Shown here: in pieces, positions 49,915 through 60,896 of the stretch | Position numbering within the stretch: position 1 is the first letter of the stretch | Layout: every line of letters starts with the position of its first letter | DNA from: Cyclaneusma minus | Lineage: Eukaryota > Ascomycota > Leotiomycetes > Marthamycetales > Marthamycetaceae | Length of the DNA stretch: 64,000 bases | Assembly (NCBI GenBank): GCA_037179335.1 | Contig: JAKZHN010000003.1 | Span: 186,001-250,000 of the forward strand | Direction of reading: 5' to 3' | Notes under the pieces: generated by a model | The model's database searches: none | The model's input: only the letters and a program-made list of their open reading frames with translations | What the model was told of the DNA's origin: nothing | Program-made: the position numbers and the translations under genes

Positions 49915-52900
49915 CTTCTCGTCATCACAAGAGTACTTCAGAAAGACCAAAAGGCTAAAGCAAAGCACGTGCTCAACCTTTCTAGCTAGGTAAACAGAAA
50001 ATAGATATATAAACCCCCTCGCCTCCCCTTCTCTCTTTCCTTTCCAAGCTGCCAAACATAAACATAATCGCAAAACGCGCAATGGCTGTGTTTCCACAGA
50101 CTCCCTTTTACCGCGTGTTTAGGAACGGGGAACGCAAGCTTTCTGTGTTTCATCGTGAGCGTAGAAATCAGATGGTGTGGATGATGATATGATATGATTT
50201 GAGTTTCTGAGTTTGAGTTTTGGGACGTGTAATGAAGTGCAGTGGGCAGGACTCGGGCTTGAAGTGGTGATTGAAGAGTGGGTTGATGGTGACAGCCTAC
50301 GGGGTTGGTCAACAGCAGTGTTTCTGAATGACAGACGGGGATGCTTTGAGCCTTTGGGCCTGCTGGCAATGGCTGGGTGGATTAGGAGGCGTGGGTGCGG
50401 AAGCATGTGATGGCGAAAGGTTGACTGAGGCTTTGACTGGCTATATAAAGCCCCTCCCCTTCTCTTCTACTTCCCTTCTTCCAAGATTGAATTGACCATC
50501 GCACCTGATGTACGCTTCAACAGGTTGCTGTGTGCGCGATATCACTGCTACTGCATCCCTAGCGAATCGAACTCGTGTGTATTGCACAGGGTCTCCGCTT
50601 ACTCAGGTAGTGGTGTGGATGATGTTGGCTGAGATCTGGACATTGGTGTTTTGTCGAAAAGATTTGATGGGGAGGTGGGAGGACATGGTGATAGGACGGA
50701 TTGAGTGATAGCTGAAGAGTTGAATGATAGCTGAAGAGTTGAATTGCGGCAGTGATGCCGCGTGAGCTGTGCGAGGTGTCGGGTTCTTGTTCTAGGTGAT
50801 GAAGGTTTTTGGAGCTGGGATGCTGGGATGCTGGGAGATGGATATATAAAGGCTATCACCTCCTCTTCCCTTTCCCTTCCCTCAGAGACAACACACAAGG
50901 CTCGATTATTTAATGGCCTCACGAACGTTTTCGTCTACTGTGCAAAGCAAAGCATCAGCCTTATTTGTGTATTTCATGGGAATTGGTTCGAGTCTGAGAG
51001 TGTGTGTGATAGCGCCGAGTGAGCGGGAATGATGTGGGCTGAGACTTCGGGGACCAACCAGTATTGCGAAGGTATGGGTGATGGGCGGTGGTACAGGGCT
51101 TGGATGACAGCAATGGTTTTTGTGTGACAGACGGGGATGCTTCGGAGATGGCTGGCTGTTTGGTTTCACTTGGGTCCGGCACGTGGGTGTATGAAGTCTT
51201 TCTTGAAGATATTCAGGGGTGCAGGTACACGTGACTGTCTTCTCTAAGGCTGCGGTGGGGGTTCAAGGATGAGGAAAAGGGATATAAACACCCTGTCCCC
51301 CCCCCCCCTCCCTTCCTTTTTTCAGAAGGCTTATGGGCAGCCCAGAGTAGTGGATGTGATGGCGCCGCACGTATTGTTCTTTTCACTAAGGTAGATTAAG
51401 GACTAATCTTGTGTATTGCTGCATTGCAAGAGGTCGTGTTTGTTTGTTCTTCTAACAACTGCCCGGGGATAAACAATTGGAACTGGGATGATGGTGGTTT
51501 GCATAAATACTTTCAACTTCTGATCGGTGATGGGGTTTAAATGACAGCAGGGGGCTTTGAGTGGCGCTAGGTGCTAAGGTACTGTCTTATAGGAAGGGAT
51601 GACTCAGAGTCAGGGGAGGGGATGTGGGACTGGGTGATAGGTGAGGTAGATAGGCTAATAGCGTGGCCTTTAGTTTTCTGTGTGTAGGCTGGGAATTAGG
51701 GTATATAAAGGTCTTCCAGCCTCCTTTACTTTCTTTTCTCTCAGATTCCACAACGTGAAGATCAAGGGAAACGTGCTATTTGCAGGCTCAAGAGCCAAAA
51801 CTTGAAAACTGTATTTTCAATGCTGAGGATGGGTGGTTTTCTTGGCCTTGCCTGCATGAGATGGAGTGGGGATGTTGTGGGTTGAGGTTTTGGTATTCGG
51901 TGGGAATGTTGAAAGAACTGGACGGCGGCAAAGGCTTTGGGCGGTGGTAGTTGATGTTGAGTGGCGCTACGAGCTAGGTATTGATGTTTCAATATTTATA
52001 GCTGGGCTGGCCGCTAGCTGGTAGGCTGGGAGATGGGTATATAAAGGCTATGGCCTCCTCTTTCCTTGCTTTTCTTTTTTCAGAGACAACTGATGACATT
52101 CGAGGCACTTATGGCCTTGCGCATCTTGTTTTTTCTACTGCGCAAAGCAAAGCATCAGCCTTTTTTGTGTATTTTGCGAAATTGCTTTGTGTTTGAAAGT
52201 ACTGAGTGAAGGTGGATGTTGTGCGCTGAGATTCTGGTATTGCGGCCTGCGGGGGCATGGGTGATGGGTGATGGTAGGAGGGTCGGATGACAGCAGTAGT
52301 TTTGACTGGCGGTAGATGATGCTTCGCGGCGGTGCGAGATGTCGAGTTTTCTAAGTACCTCGAGTTTTTAGAGCTGGCAAAGTGGGAAGTTGGGAGATGG
52401 GTATATAAATCCCCTTTATCCCTTCCCTTTCTCTTCCTTTCCTCAGAGATATTGCAGGCCCAAGAAGACTCATGGCTCTGTGCACATTGTTCGATATACA
52501 GCGTCTAAGACTCAAGCTCGAGGACTTGAGATTCCACGAGGTCGGTTTGTTATTTTCCTCATCTGATTCTGATACCCAAGGATAAACAATCTCAATATCG
52601 GTATCTTGTGATCTCTGTTTTGGTCGAGGCTGGCAGGCACATGACAAGGTGCTTCCAATCCTTTGAGAATTTGGCCGCTTTGCCTATTGAGCGAGTGCAA
52701 TAGCACGTGAGGGCTAAGATATGTCTGAACAGCTATATAAACCCAGCTCTTCTCGTATCTCTTCCCTTCTTCAATCTAGATAACACGGAGATTTCAAGAC
52801 ATGTCTTCGCGCACGTTTCCCTTCCGTAACATCAAGACTCGAGCATGTGTAGTTCTAAGAGTCTCCTTTATTCCTTTGTCTAATTAGATGCCCCAAGGGC

Positions 52901-54809
52901 AAAACCAACATCAATGATATTGGTTCGAGATTCTGGCGGTTTTCTGAGAGCGGGGACTGGGAGGTGTGGGTGATGGAGAGTGTTGGATGACAGCAGCAGC
53001 TTCGAATGAAAGGGTTGCTTTGTCGGTGGCTTCGCAGCTTCCCTCCCCGAGACTGAGCCCTTGACTGGCTAGCTATAAAAAGGTTATTGCTCCCTCTTTC
53101 TTTCCTTTCTTCAAAGTCGTGCCAACAAAGCTGACGCACCACTGATGGCTGTGGGCGCGATGTCTTTGCTATTGCGTAGGGAGCCAAGCTTCTGTATTGC
53201 ACGAGGTTGATTTGAGAGTGAGAGTGAGCTTGCGAGCGCCGATTTAGCGGTGATGATGTGGGCTGCGATTTTAGTGACCGGTGTTGCGGAGGCATGGGCG
53301 GTGGTAGGAGGGTTGGATGACAGGAGGAGTGGGGGACGGTGATAGATAATGCTTTGCAGCGGTACTAGACTTCGAGTTTCTATCTTGAGTGCTGCAGCTT
53401 GAAAACTGGGAGATGGTACATAAAGCCCTTTTTGTTCTCTTCTTCTTTTCTTTCCTCAGAGTTACCAGTCGGAATACAAAGACGCAACTTTGCGCACCTT
53501 GTCGCTTTTGCGGCGTCTAAGCCCCAAACCTGATGATTCCACGAGGTCAGTTTGGTTCTTTATCTCACTGCTGGGAGTGGATGATATTGACTGAGCTTTT
53601 GGTGCTTTGCACGAACGCTCCTCTCGGCAATCTTTGGCGAAAATGGCGAAAGTCGCAGCGTCTAAACGACAGCAGCATCCTCGAATGACAGGATCGCTAT
53701 ATCAATGGCTGAGTAGTTGGTCTTACTCAAGTCTGACACGCAGTATGTGAGGCATGCAAGTTGTAAAAGCACGTGACTCTCTCCCTCACGCCTTCCCTCT
53801 TTAATACTGAAGCTTGAACTGGCTAGCTATAAAATGGCCAGCTTCTCCACTGTCTCCTTCTTTTCTTTAATCTCGAGAAGTATGTATCTAGCAAACTAGC
53901 TACTCACTATTGTGTTCAACGGCACAACCAAGCAAGATTGTCTGTTCTACGAGTCTGGTATGTTTCCTTGTCTAACTAGGGGCCCAAAATGAATAAAATT
54001 GGTTGAGATCTGCTCTGTACGTGGGGGAGGTATGGGTGATGAATCAGAAGGGCTGACAGCAGCGCATGTGCGTGACGGTAGATGAAGCCTTGTGCTGTGA
54101 CGAGGCATCAAGTTTCTACCTAGGTTGGCCTCTGTAGCCGGCAAAGTGAGAAACGGGTATGTAAAGCCCCTTCTCCTTCTATTCCTCTCCTTTCTTTGAT
54201 CTCGAAACATCTGAAAACTGTTTGGTGGTAGTAGTCATGGCTGTGCGCACGTATCTCTTCCACACCGTCTATGACTCACTCAAGCTTCTCTATTTCGCAA
54301 AAATGGTTCACTGCAGCATCTCACTCCTGGGAGTTGGTGATGTTAGCTGAGATCTGGGCATTCTGTACGAATAGTTTGATCAACTGTAGCTGAGGACTGG
54401 GGAATGGGACATGGTGGTGTTGAGAGGGTTGGGCGACAGCAGCATCTCTGAATGTTGATTGATGATGCCTTGCAGTGTGAGTGGTACGAGGTATAGAGGT
54501 CTTACCCTAGGCTGGACGCTGTAGCTGCAAGACTGGGAGATGTTATAGGTATATAAAGGCCATCTTTTTCTCTTTCTCTTTTCTTTTCTTCAATCTCATG
54601 AAAAAGGTAGAGCACGCGCGATGCAATCAATCAGGCTTGTGTTATGCGTAGTTCGCAAGATTGGTTCGATCTTTTTTCGTCTAGCAGCGTAGGTGAGCGT
54701 AAAAACTCTTGGCTGAGATCAGGGAATGCTTTTTTGGGGCAAATGAGGGTGCGGTGGTGACACAGTTCAACGACAGCAGTTTTTTCGATTGGCGGTAGAT
54801 GATGTGACC
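49915..54809 (+). repeat. Promoter-satellite array C, first part (13 units)
   Basis: TATA boxes at 50,006, 50,442, 50,843, 51,283, 51,702, 52,038, 52,402, 52,734, 53,074, 53,417, 53,828, 54,158 and 54,550; most are TATATAAA. The period is 330-440 bp. A C/T tract follows and ends in CAAG, CAGA or CAAT 38-43 bases from the TATA in 11 of 13 units. GACAGCAG, the reverse complement of the array A octamer, lies roughly 85-160 bases upstream (52,289, 52,989, 53,668, 54,055, 54,436). Downstream many units carry ATGGCTGTGCGCAC or a close variant (50,082, 52,110, 52,471, 53,143, 54,238), but frames diverge after a few codons and some units lack the ATG. A 19-bp duplication (50,706-50,743) is local. No gene is supported. 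Confidence 0.85.
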
Positions 54810-55644
54810 CAGGGTACGGGAAACTTAAAAACTAATATCTAAGGAATATATAGATTAGATATATCTAATTTTAGCGCTTGTTTAGATAGATTCGTAGTTT
54901 TATCTAAAAATTTAAAATATCTAAAATAAATATAAGAAAAGTGCCAAAAACTAGCGCTATAAGCCAAGCTATATTATAAATTAATTTTTATTTAAAATAT
55001 TAATATACTTTTATTATAATAGTAAAAAACAGAGTAAAAAGCTTTAAAATTGAATTTTATAGAATTTTTATAAAAAAAATATCAAAATGAAGGGTAATTT
55101 GAAATAAGAATTAAATATTTAGGAATTTATTTTTATTTAAATAAATAATAAAATTAAGGAACTCTATAGATTAATAACATTATTTTATTTTGAAAATTTT
55201 ACATTTTGGCTGGGATTTTTATAGCTTTAATATAGCGTTATAGAGAATTTATACAAAATAAATTCTAAAATTGCTTGCTAGAAATTACTTTCAGAATTTT
55301 ATAATTTAGAATAGTTAAATCTATACCAAATTTAATAATTCTTTTTTTAAAAAATGCATAAAATGCCAATGATGAATAATTTAAAAATGCATTAAATTAT
55401 TTATATTATAGCGCTTTATATTAGGGCATAAATGGTAATATAATTGGCCATTTGAGCACGGGCCCGGGGCTCCCCAAAGTATCTTTGCACTAAAAATAAG
55501 TGTAAAAGTACTTACCCCTTTTACCCCTTAGATTTTATCTAAAAACTATAGATTCCTATCTAATTTAACGACCCCCTTAGATAGTTAAAAACTATAATTT
55601 TTAACTAATAGTTTATCGAAACCCGTTTAGTTTCCCGTACCCTG
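54810..55644. mobile_element. 835-bp AT-rich TIR element inserted in array C
   Basis: The ends are the perfect 16-bp inverted repeat CAGGGTACGGGAAACT (54,810-54,825 and the complement at 55,629-55,644). Further inward both sides carry ATCTAA-rich subterminal repeats. The interior is AT-rich like the RIP zones and has no readable transposase. CAGGG termini are typical of hAT-superfamily elements, but I see no clear 8-bp target-site duplication, so the class is tentative; a non-autonomous MITE-like element is likely. Array C resumes at 55,645, so the insertion postdates the array. Confidence 0.8.
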
Positions 55645-56250
55645 AATTAATGTCTCGTGGCGGCATGGGGCTTGGTTTTCAACCGTAAGTCCACCTTTTT
55701 GGAGCTGGGAACGCTAAAGCTTGAGAGATGTGTATATGAAGATCTTCCTTTCGCTCTTGTTCTTTTCTTTGAAAGTTCATCGCCTACAACTGATACCACT
55801 CATAACTCATGGCTGTGCGCGCGGTATCTCTTCTACGTCGTCTAAAGCCAAAACTTGGAAATTAAATAATTTCACAACATTCACAAGATTGGCTTCCCCT
55901 CTTTGCTAAACTCCCTTGCGCAAACAACCTCAATCGAGAACAAAAAACCCTGGGCTTGGCTTTTGGTGCGAGTAAAGAGGCATAAGCAGGGAGGTCTAAA
56001 CGACAACAGCGGCTCCAAATGACAAAATATAATGCCTCGGCGGCATGAGACATCGAGCTCTTGTCCCCTAGGTAGTTCTTTGGGGCTGAAAATCTGGGAA
56101 ATGAGCATATCAACCACACTTTGTTTTCTTCTCGTTTTTTCTTCTTCAGAGCTTCAAATGCGCCGGCGGTCCTCGGTGGCTTTGTGTACCTTCTCTTTCC
56201 ATGATAACGGGACGTTGGAGAATTTGCAGGCAGATGTCACGGCCAATATT
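55645..56250 (+). repeat. Promoter-satellite array C, second part (two decayed units)
   Basis: A TATATGAA at 55,733 and a weaker CATATCAA near 56,105 continue the period (348 bp once the 835-bp insertion is subtracted, then about 370). ATGGCTGTGCGCGC occurs at 55,810 and GACAACAGC near 56,003, matching other units of array C. Confidence 0.7.
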
Positions 56251-57500
56251 GGCCAAGTATCAGTGTAGAGTGGAAAAATGGTCCAAGTTCGAATCTTTAG
56301 TTGCTAGGTAGCTAGTTAGTAAACATATGAGTATGTTGTCACCAGCCAGACCATATGTTTACTTTCAGTCCCAGAAGAGAAGTTCTACTTGAGAGCTTAA
56401 AGAGGGAACCAAGATTGTGAGAATCGGGTAGAAACTCGTGTGACGGGAAGAAAGTGTTTTGGCCATCCGGTTGAGGGGGTGATCTCTCGACCCGCAACAA
56501 CAAAAGAAGATTCGCAAGTAAATTTTACTTCTCACCTTTGTCAATTACGGTACTTGCACCTTTCGCAAGTATTTTTGGTTATCGAGAGCGCAACGTCTGA
56601 CAGTTACTATCTGTTACCGCGGAGACAATAGTTTTCGACAGAACCGTGGTTCTCGGACCGGCTTTCCAGCCCAACATTCATCCTCGGAACGAGTCTTCCT
56701 CTGGAGCAATAGTTTCCTCGACATGATGCGACTAACCTGTCGACTGGTGCAACGTGATCGGCAGACTTTGCTGGTGTTTACTTGCGAAGTTCGCATGATG
56801 CGTTGCACACCCACATGACACAGTAACCGTACATGCATGGGACCTGCGGGGCCTTGAGAGAAACAGATGAAGCTGACTCTGACAGTCGGTAAATTAGAGC
56901 TTCCAGTTTTTCAAGCACAATCTTTCAGTTACTGCGCATCGGAGCATTTGATGGCATGCTGGCTCAGCTTGCACAACGGTACCTCCCTCTCACCCTCCAT
57001 CCACATCGACCGAGGGCTTTTCCAACGCATGATAATCATCATATGGAGCGTCATCGGTTTAACCAAGAGATGATAACCACAACTTACAAAGATGTCTAGA
57101 CACTCCACTAGAGAGGACGTCAAAATGTTGAGATGTTCAGACCGGTTGCGATGCAGAAAATCTTAGGCCTACCTCACATATCTACCTAGGGTAATGGGTG
57201 AGCGTTGGAGAAGCGATGAAGCCGTTCCTCGCTCAGCCATCCTTCCAACTGCGCTACAAATGCGGGACCCTAGCGAGTCTCTCTAATTACGTATCTACGA
57301 GAAGTACAAATATCAAGGACTTGCTCCATCTTACGCACAGAATAGCTCGGCCTCACATCTCCACCTGGGCCTCACATCTCCACCTGAGCCTCGCATCTCC
57401 GATCCGGCTTTCAACCTCCACTGTGCATCTCAGTTACGCACTCTCAACTACACTCTTCACTACCTACCAAGCTCCAATCGAAATCCCACATCCGATCAAA
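56251..57500. other. Intergenic region with the probable promoter of the secreted-protein gene
   Basis: No gene is supported at 56,251-57,300. At 57,305 a TACAAATATC box resembles the one of array unit 33,961. It is followed 33 bases on by CAGA, then by an 18-bp CT-rich unit (core CCTCACATCTCCACCT) repeated about 2.5 times at 57,349-57,400. This probably is the promoter and 5' leader of the gene starting at 57,501. Confidence 0.45.
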
Positions 57501-58198
57501 ATGCGGTCCGGCGTTGCCCTCATTCTTGCCTACACCCTGGCACCACTAGTTTCCGGCTGGAAGTCCAATGAGTGCCCGGGCAAGGTACCTTGCATAAAAG
57601 CTGCCTATAGCGAGAAGATGTGTCAAGGAGAACCCATCTTCCACCACTGGGAATCCAACTGCCAATGCATTGATATCGTAAGTAACACTTGACCTCTCCC
57701 TCTTTAAACATTTCCAATTGTCGTCTCCGAATAGTAGAACGATATACTAACAGAACATAGGATTATGCGTACGGCCAAACATATCACCCTGCTGGGCAAG
57801 TCGGAATCTTGTCCACCATAGTCGCGGATGAGAATGGCAACGACGTGTATATCCCCGATTGTGTTTACTTTCGCGATCGGAATTGTAAGCCTTATTGTCA
57901 AATAGATCCCCGTGCAGATACTTTCTGGTATAACGGTACTTGCACGTCGATCCCGATCGCGGCGGGGAGTATGCGGTGTCAATTTGACGGTGTTGAATGC
58001 GGAGGGATGGGCATGGGTTACACTTCCACGTGGTGGTGGCAAACGCCGCCCGCTAACCCCTCAACTGGTGCCGCCTGGGCGCCTGACTGTAATATTAACG
58101 ACGAACCAACTGCTTTTCCCCCTATCATGAGAGAATTGGACCCAACAGGGCCAATGACCCAAATGGATCCTTCTCCATCCTCGTCCTCTAGGGGATAA
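57501..58198 (+). CDS. Small secreted cysteine-rich protein (candidate effector)
   Basis: Two exons, 57,501-57,677 and 57,761-58,198, with an 83-bp intron (GTAAGT donor, TACTAAC branch site, ACATAG acceptor, phase 0), give 204 residues. Residues 1-19 form a good signal peptide (MRSGVALILAYTLAPLVSG). The mature part has 12 cysteines (residues 25, 31, 41, 54, 56, 93, 101, 105, 120, 132, 139 and 169), an even number suiting disulphide bonds, one NGT glycosylation sequon near residue 117, and a Pro/Ser-rich tail. I do not recognise the family. Small size, secretion, cysteine content and position near repeats are typical of fungal effectors, but a role is inferred only. An upstream in-frame start at 57,198 exists; 57,501 is preferred because it opens the signal peptide. 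Confidence 0.82.
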
Positions 58199-58369
58199 TG
58201 CTGGACTCCCACCGGGCAGGGCTTAACCCAAGGAAAGCATCTTTGGCATAAGAAAGAAAGCGAACTTGATCGCAGAACCAATGGAAATATCAGCTACGTG
58301 TGCAGTCTTACATCTGGGCGCAAAGATCGAAGTATTAGTCGTGAAATTTGCGTCTTGTGACTGGAAGGA

Positions 58370-60330
58370 ACACCACTGACAGCAGCTAAGCAGGCTTGAC
58401 AGCACACCACACAAAGAGTTTCCTCTCTTGTGTAAAGCTCAAATCCACTATTTCAGATGCAGCTCACGAAAGGCTTCAAGCTTTCAAATGTTACTATCCT
58501 ACGAAATTTCTCACTTCTTCCACATCAAAAAGATATGGTTAAAGGAGTTTCCCTAATCTCAACTTCATGGCAGCATCCGCCTGCCGTAAATACCTATTGC
58601 TCGTGGCCTGCCTTAATCTAGATGTTGAGTCAGGTGACCAGTCTGAATTACTCCGAACGACAAGCGTCGAACTCTCAGCTATCCAGCTATAAATAGAACC
58701 ACGTGCAAGACTTTTCTTCCCTAGAGACCGTCACAACATTGACTCTTGCAGAACCGCAAAAGCTGGCGAGCAAGGAAGCATCGCCCCTTAGATCAATCAA
58801 CAGCTGCAGGATTCTTCAGTGACAGTTTCACGTGTCTGACACCCGATAGTCTGCCATACACGTGCGGTTGGCAATTCCAAAATGCTCCACTCTCCAGAGC
58901 GGCGACGTATTAGGTCTCCAGCCTTTTCAGGACTAAGGACAGCAACACACACAAATTCATCGAATGCAGCGTGCTTTGAGAATTTCCGCGAAATAAAGAT
59001 TGGAGATTAGAGGCTAGGGCACACCGAAGCTCATATACTTGATTCGAGAGGGGGGACAAGAAGATCACGTGGAAGCAAAGTAATCTTGACTGACAAGCTT
59101 AGTGTTCGCTAGTGTGGACTTCGAGGACCCGCCTTAGAATATCATCTGGTATAAGTAGAGCTTCTCCTGAACCTCACTGCACCTAGAAACTCGTTACGGT
59201 AATGCTCAAGGAGTATGCTTTGGCATGGTAGTAAGCTGGATTAGATCCGAAAGTACCGCTATAGGATAAGAATTTGAAAATGCCGACAGATGTTTGGTAG
59301 TTGGCTCGGTTCATGTGATTCTTCGTGTCCGACGGAGGTACAGTGCCTTCGACATTTGACTCCTTCGGCAGCAATAGCTGAGTTGATCGAGGGTAGCTTC
59401 AAGTTCCGACAGTTGGTATCCCAAATCGACCACCCTCGCGATTAACAGTCACAGCGGCGAACAGGCGCAGGAGATTCCTTCCATATAGACTGTACACAGG
59501 AGGGATTCTGATGAATCAATCTGCCAATTCGCAAGTCACCTCAGCCACGCCTGTGCTGCCTGGAAGACTTGGAGTTAATGTGCTCTCCTCAACGAACTCT
59601 TAAATAACTTTTCCACAGGCTCAGATACGAAGACATCACGTGCAAGCCAGTCCTTGCAAAACAAGCCCAAACTCTGAGATAAGTTAAAACCGAAGCTGGA
59701 TCGCGCTAACTTCCCAGTCTCAGCAGGGTTATAAATATCAGCATGAACAGGCACCAAGTCTACTAACATTCTAAGAACCTATCTCAAGCCTCATGGTAGT
59801 GAACGAGATCGGATACTGATTTGCAGAGAAATCTCAATTTTCAAGCGTCAGGACTTCGGCCAGTCTCCGCGATTTCGTAGTTCCAGGGCAAGCTTTTGCC
59901 AGCGTGAAACTAGCTGGAACTCGACAGCAGTAGAAGACTTTCGTCACCAACGATTAGCATTTGACGGCAAACATGCATAAAACAAAATCGACTCAACATC
60001 GCTCATCACATCGTGCTCCGGATCTTCAAGGACTTGGGCTAGCTGCACAACAACTTGGCCCATTAGATGGTCGATGCGTGGACCCTCGGCGTCCCTGGTC
60101 ATTGTGTTCTGACTGAGCGTGTCAATGGCTTAGGGAGAAGATGGGAGAGGGCAGTGGCAAGGGTTATATACCAATTCGCGTCTGGCAAGCGAACACTTTT
60201 TCGAAGGGAGGCTTGAGCTACCGTGACTCAGCGGAAGGGAAACCGTCCGAGGAACCTTGGAGGGATCGATCAGGTATAAATTGAGCCAGCTTTCCAAGCT
60301 CCAGAACTCAAACCTCGGTGTCTTTCGAAG
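58370..60330 (+). repeat. Loose promoter-like units (array D, about four)
   Basis: TATA-type boxes at 58,688 (TATAAATA), 59,150 (TATAAGTA), 59,730 (TATAAATA) and 60,275 (TATAAATT), 460-580 bp apart, each after an AGCT, TGGT or AGGG context. GACAGCAG occurs at 58,379 and 59,923. The pyrimidine tract and the fixed initiator distance are poorly kept, so these may be decayed outliers of the family or partly coincidental. No gene is supported, including the frames at 59,183-59,374 and 60,130-60,390 on the minus strand. Confidence 0.5.
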
Positions 60331-60896
60331 CGACTTCATGTGTATTTCAAGGATCAACTCGTGGGAGTTCCCAAACTGCAACCAAGGCAAGCTGCTCGAG
60401 GAGTGACGAGATTCAAGTCTGGCCTGGACGGCTTAGAATTAGCTTTTCGCCCACGAGTTTTCCGATAGCAGACGAAGCTAGTGGCGGTAGAAGAGCTCAT
60501 TAACAGCAACGGATCGTTTCGGCTGTTAGTAATGACTGTATCGGTGGGAGGCCCAGGCTCATGGAAGCCATGCATAACTTACAGTCTTTACTATGAGCTG
60601 CGATTCTCAGATCGATCACAATAGAGAAGGTGAGAACGGAGGCTAGGAAAAATGACGCTCGGTGGAATCGACGTGGACTGTGCGAGGTCGAAGTTCCCGG
60701 CTGGCATGATACTCATACTTCTTGACAAAGACAAAACCAGAGTATTCCGAGAGAGTTGAAGTAAGTAGTTTCATAATTCGTTAGATGATAGAAGACTGGG
60801 CCACTATCCTGTCCGTCAGGCTCTTGACACATCTCCGTAGATCATCAGAGTGCACACCGCAGTCCGGAACGCCCTCGCGTTTTCATAGGAAGTGAT
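60331..60896. other. Intergenic; nothing recognised
   Basis: No gene, repeat or RNA is evident between the last array-like unit and the end of the HET pseudogene. Confidence 0.4.

Noticed and set aside
50990..52935. GGTTCGAG words in array C as Pol III B boxes
   Set aside because: Found in only two units and without a matching A box; the core resembles a Pol II promoter instead.
57198..57500. Upstream in-frame extension of the secreted protein
   Set aside because: It would bury the signal peptide and includes the CT-rich repeat that looks like 5' leader.
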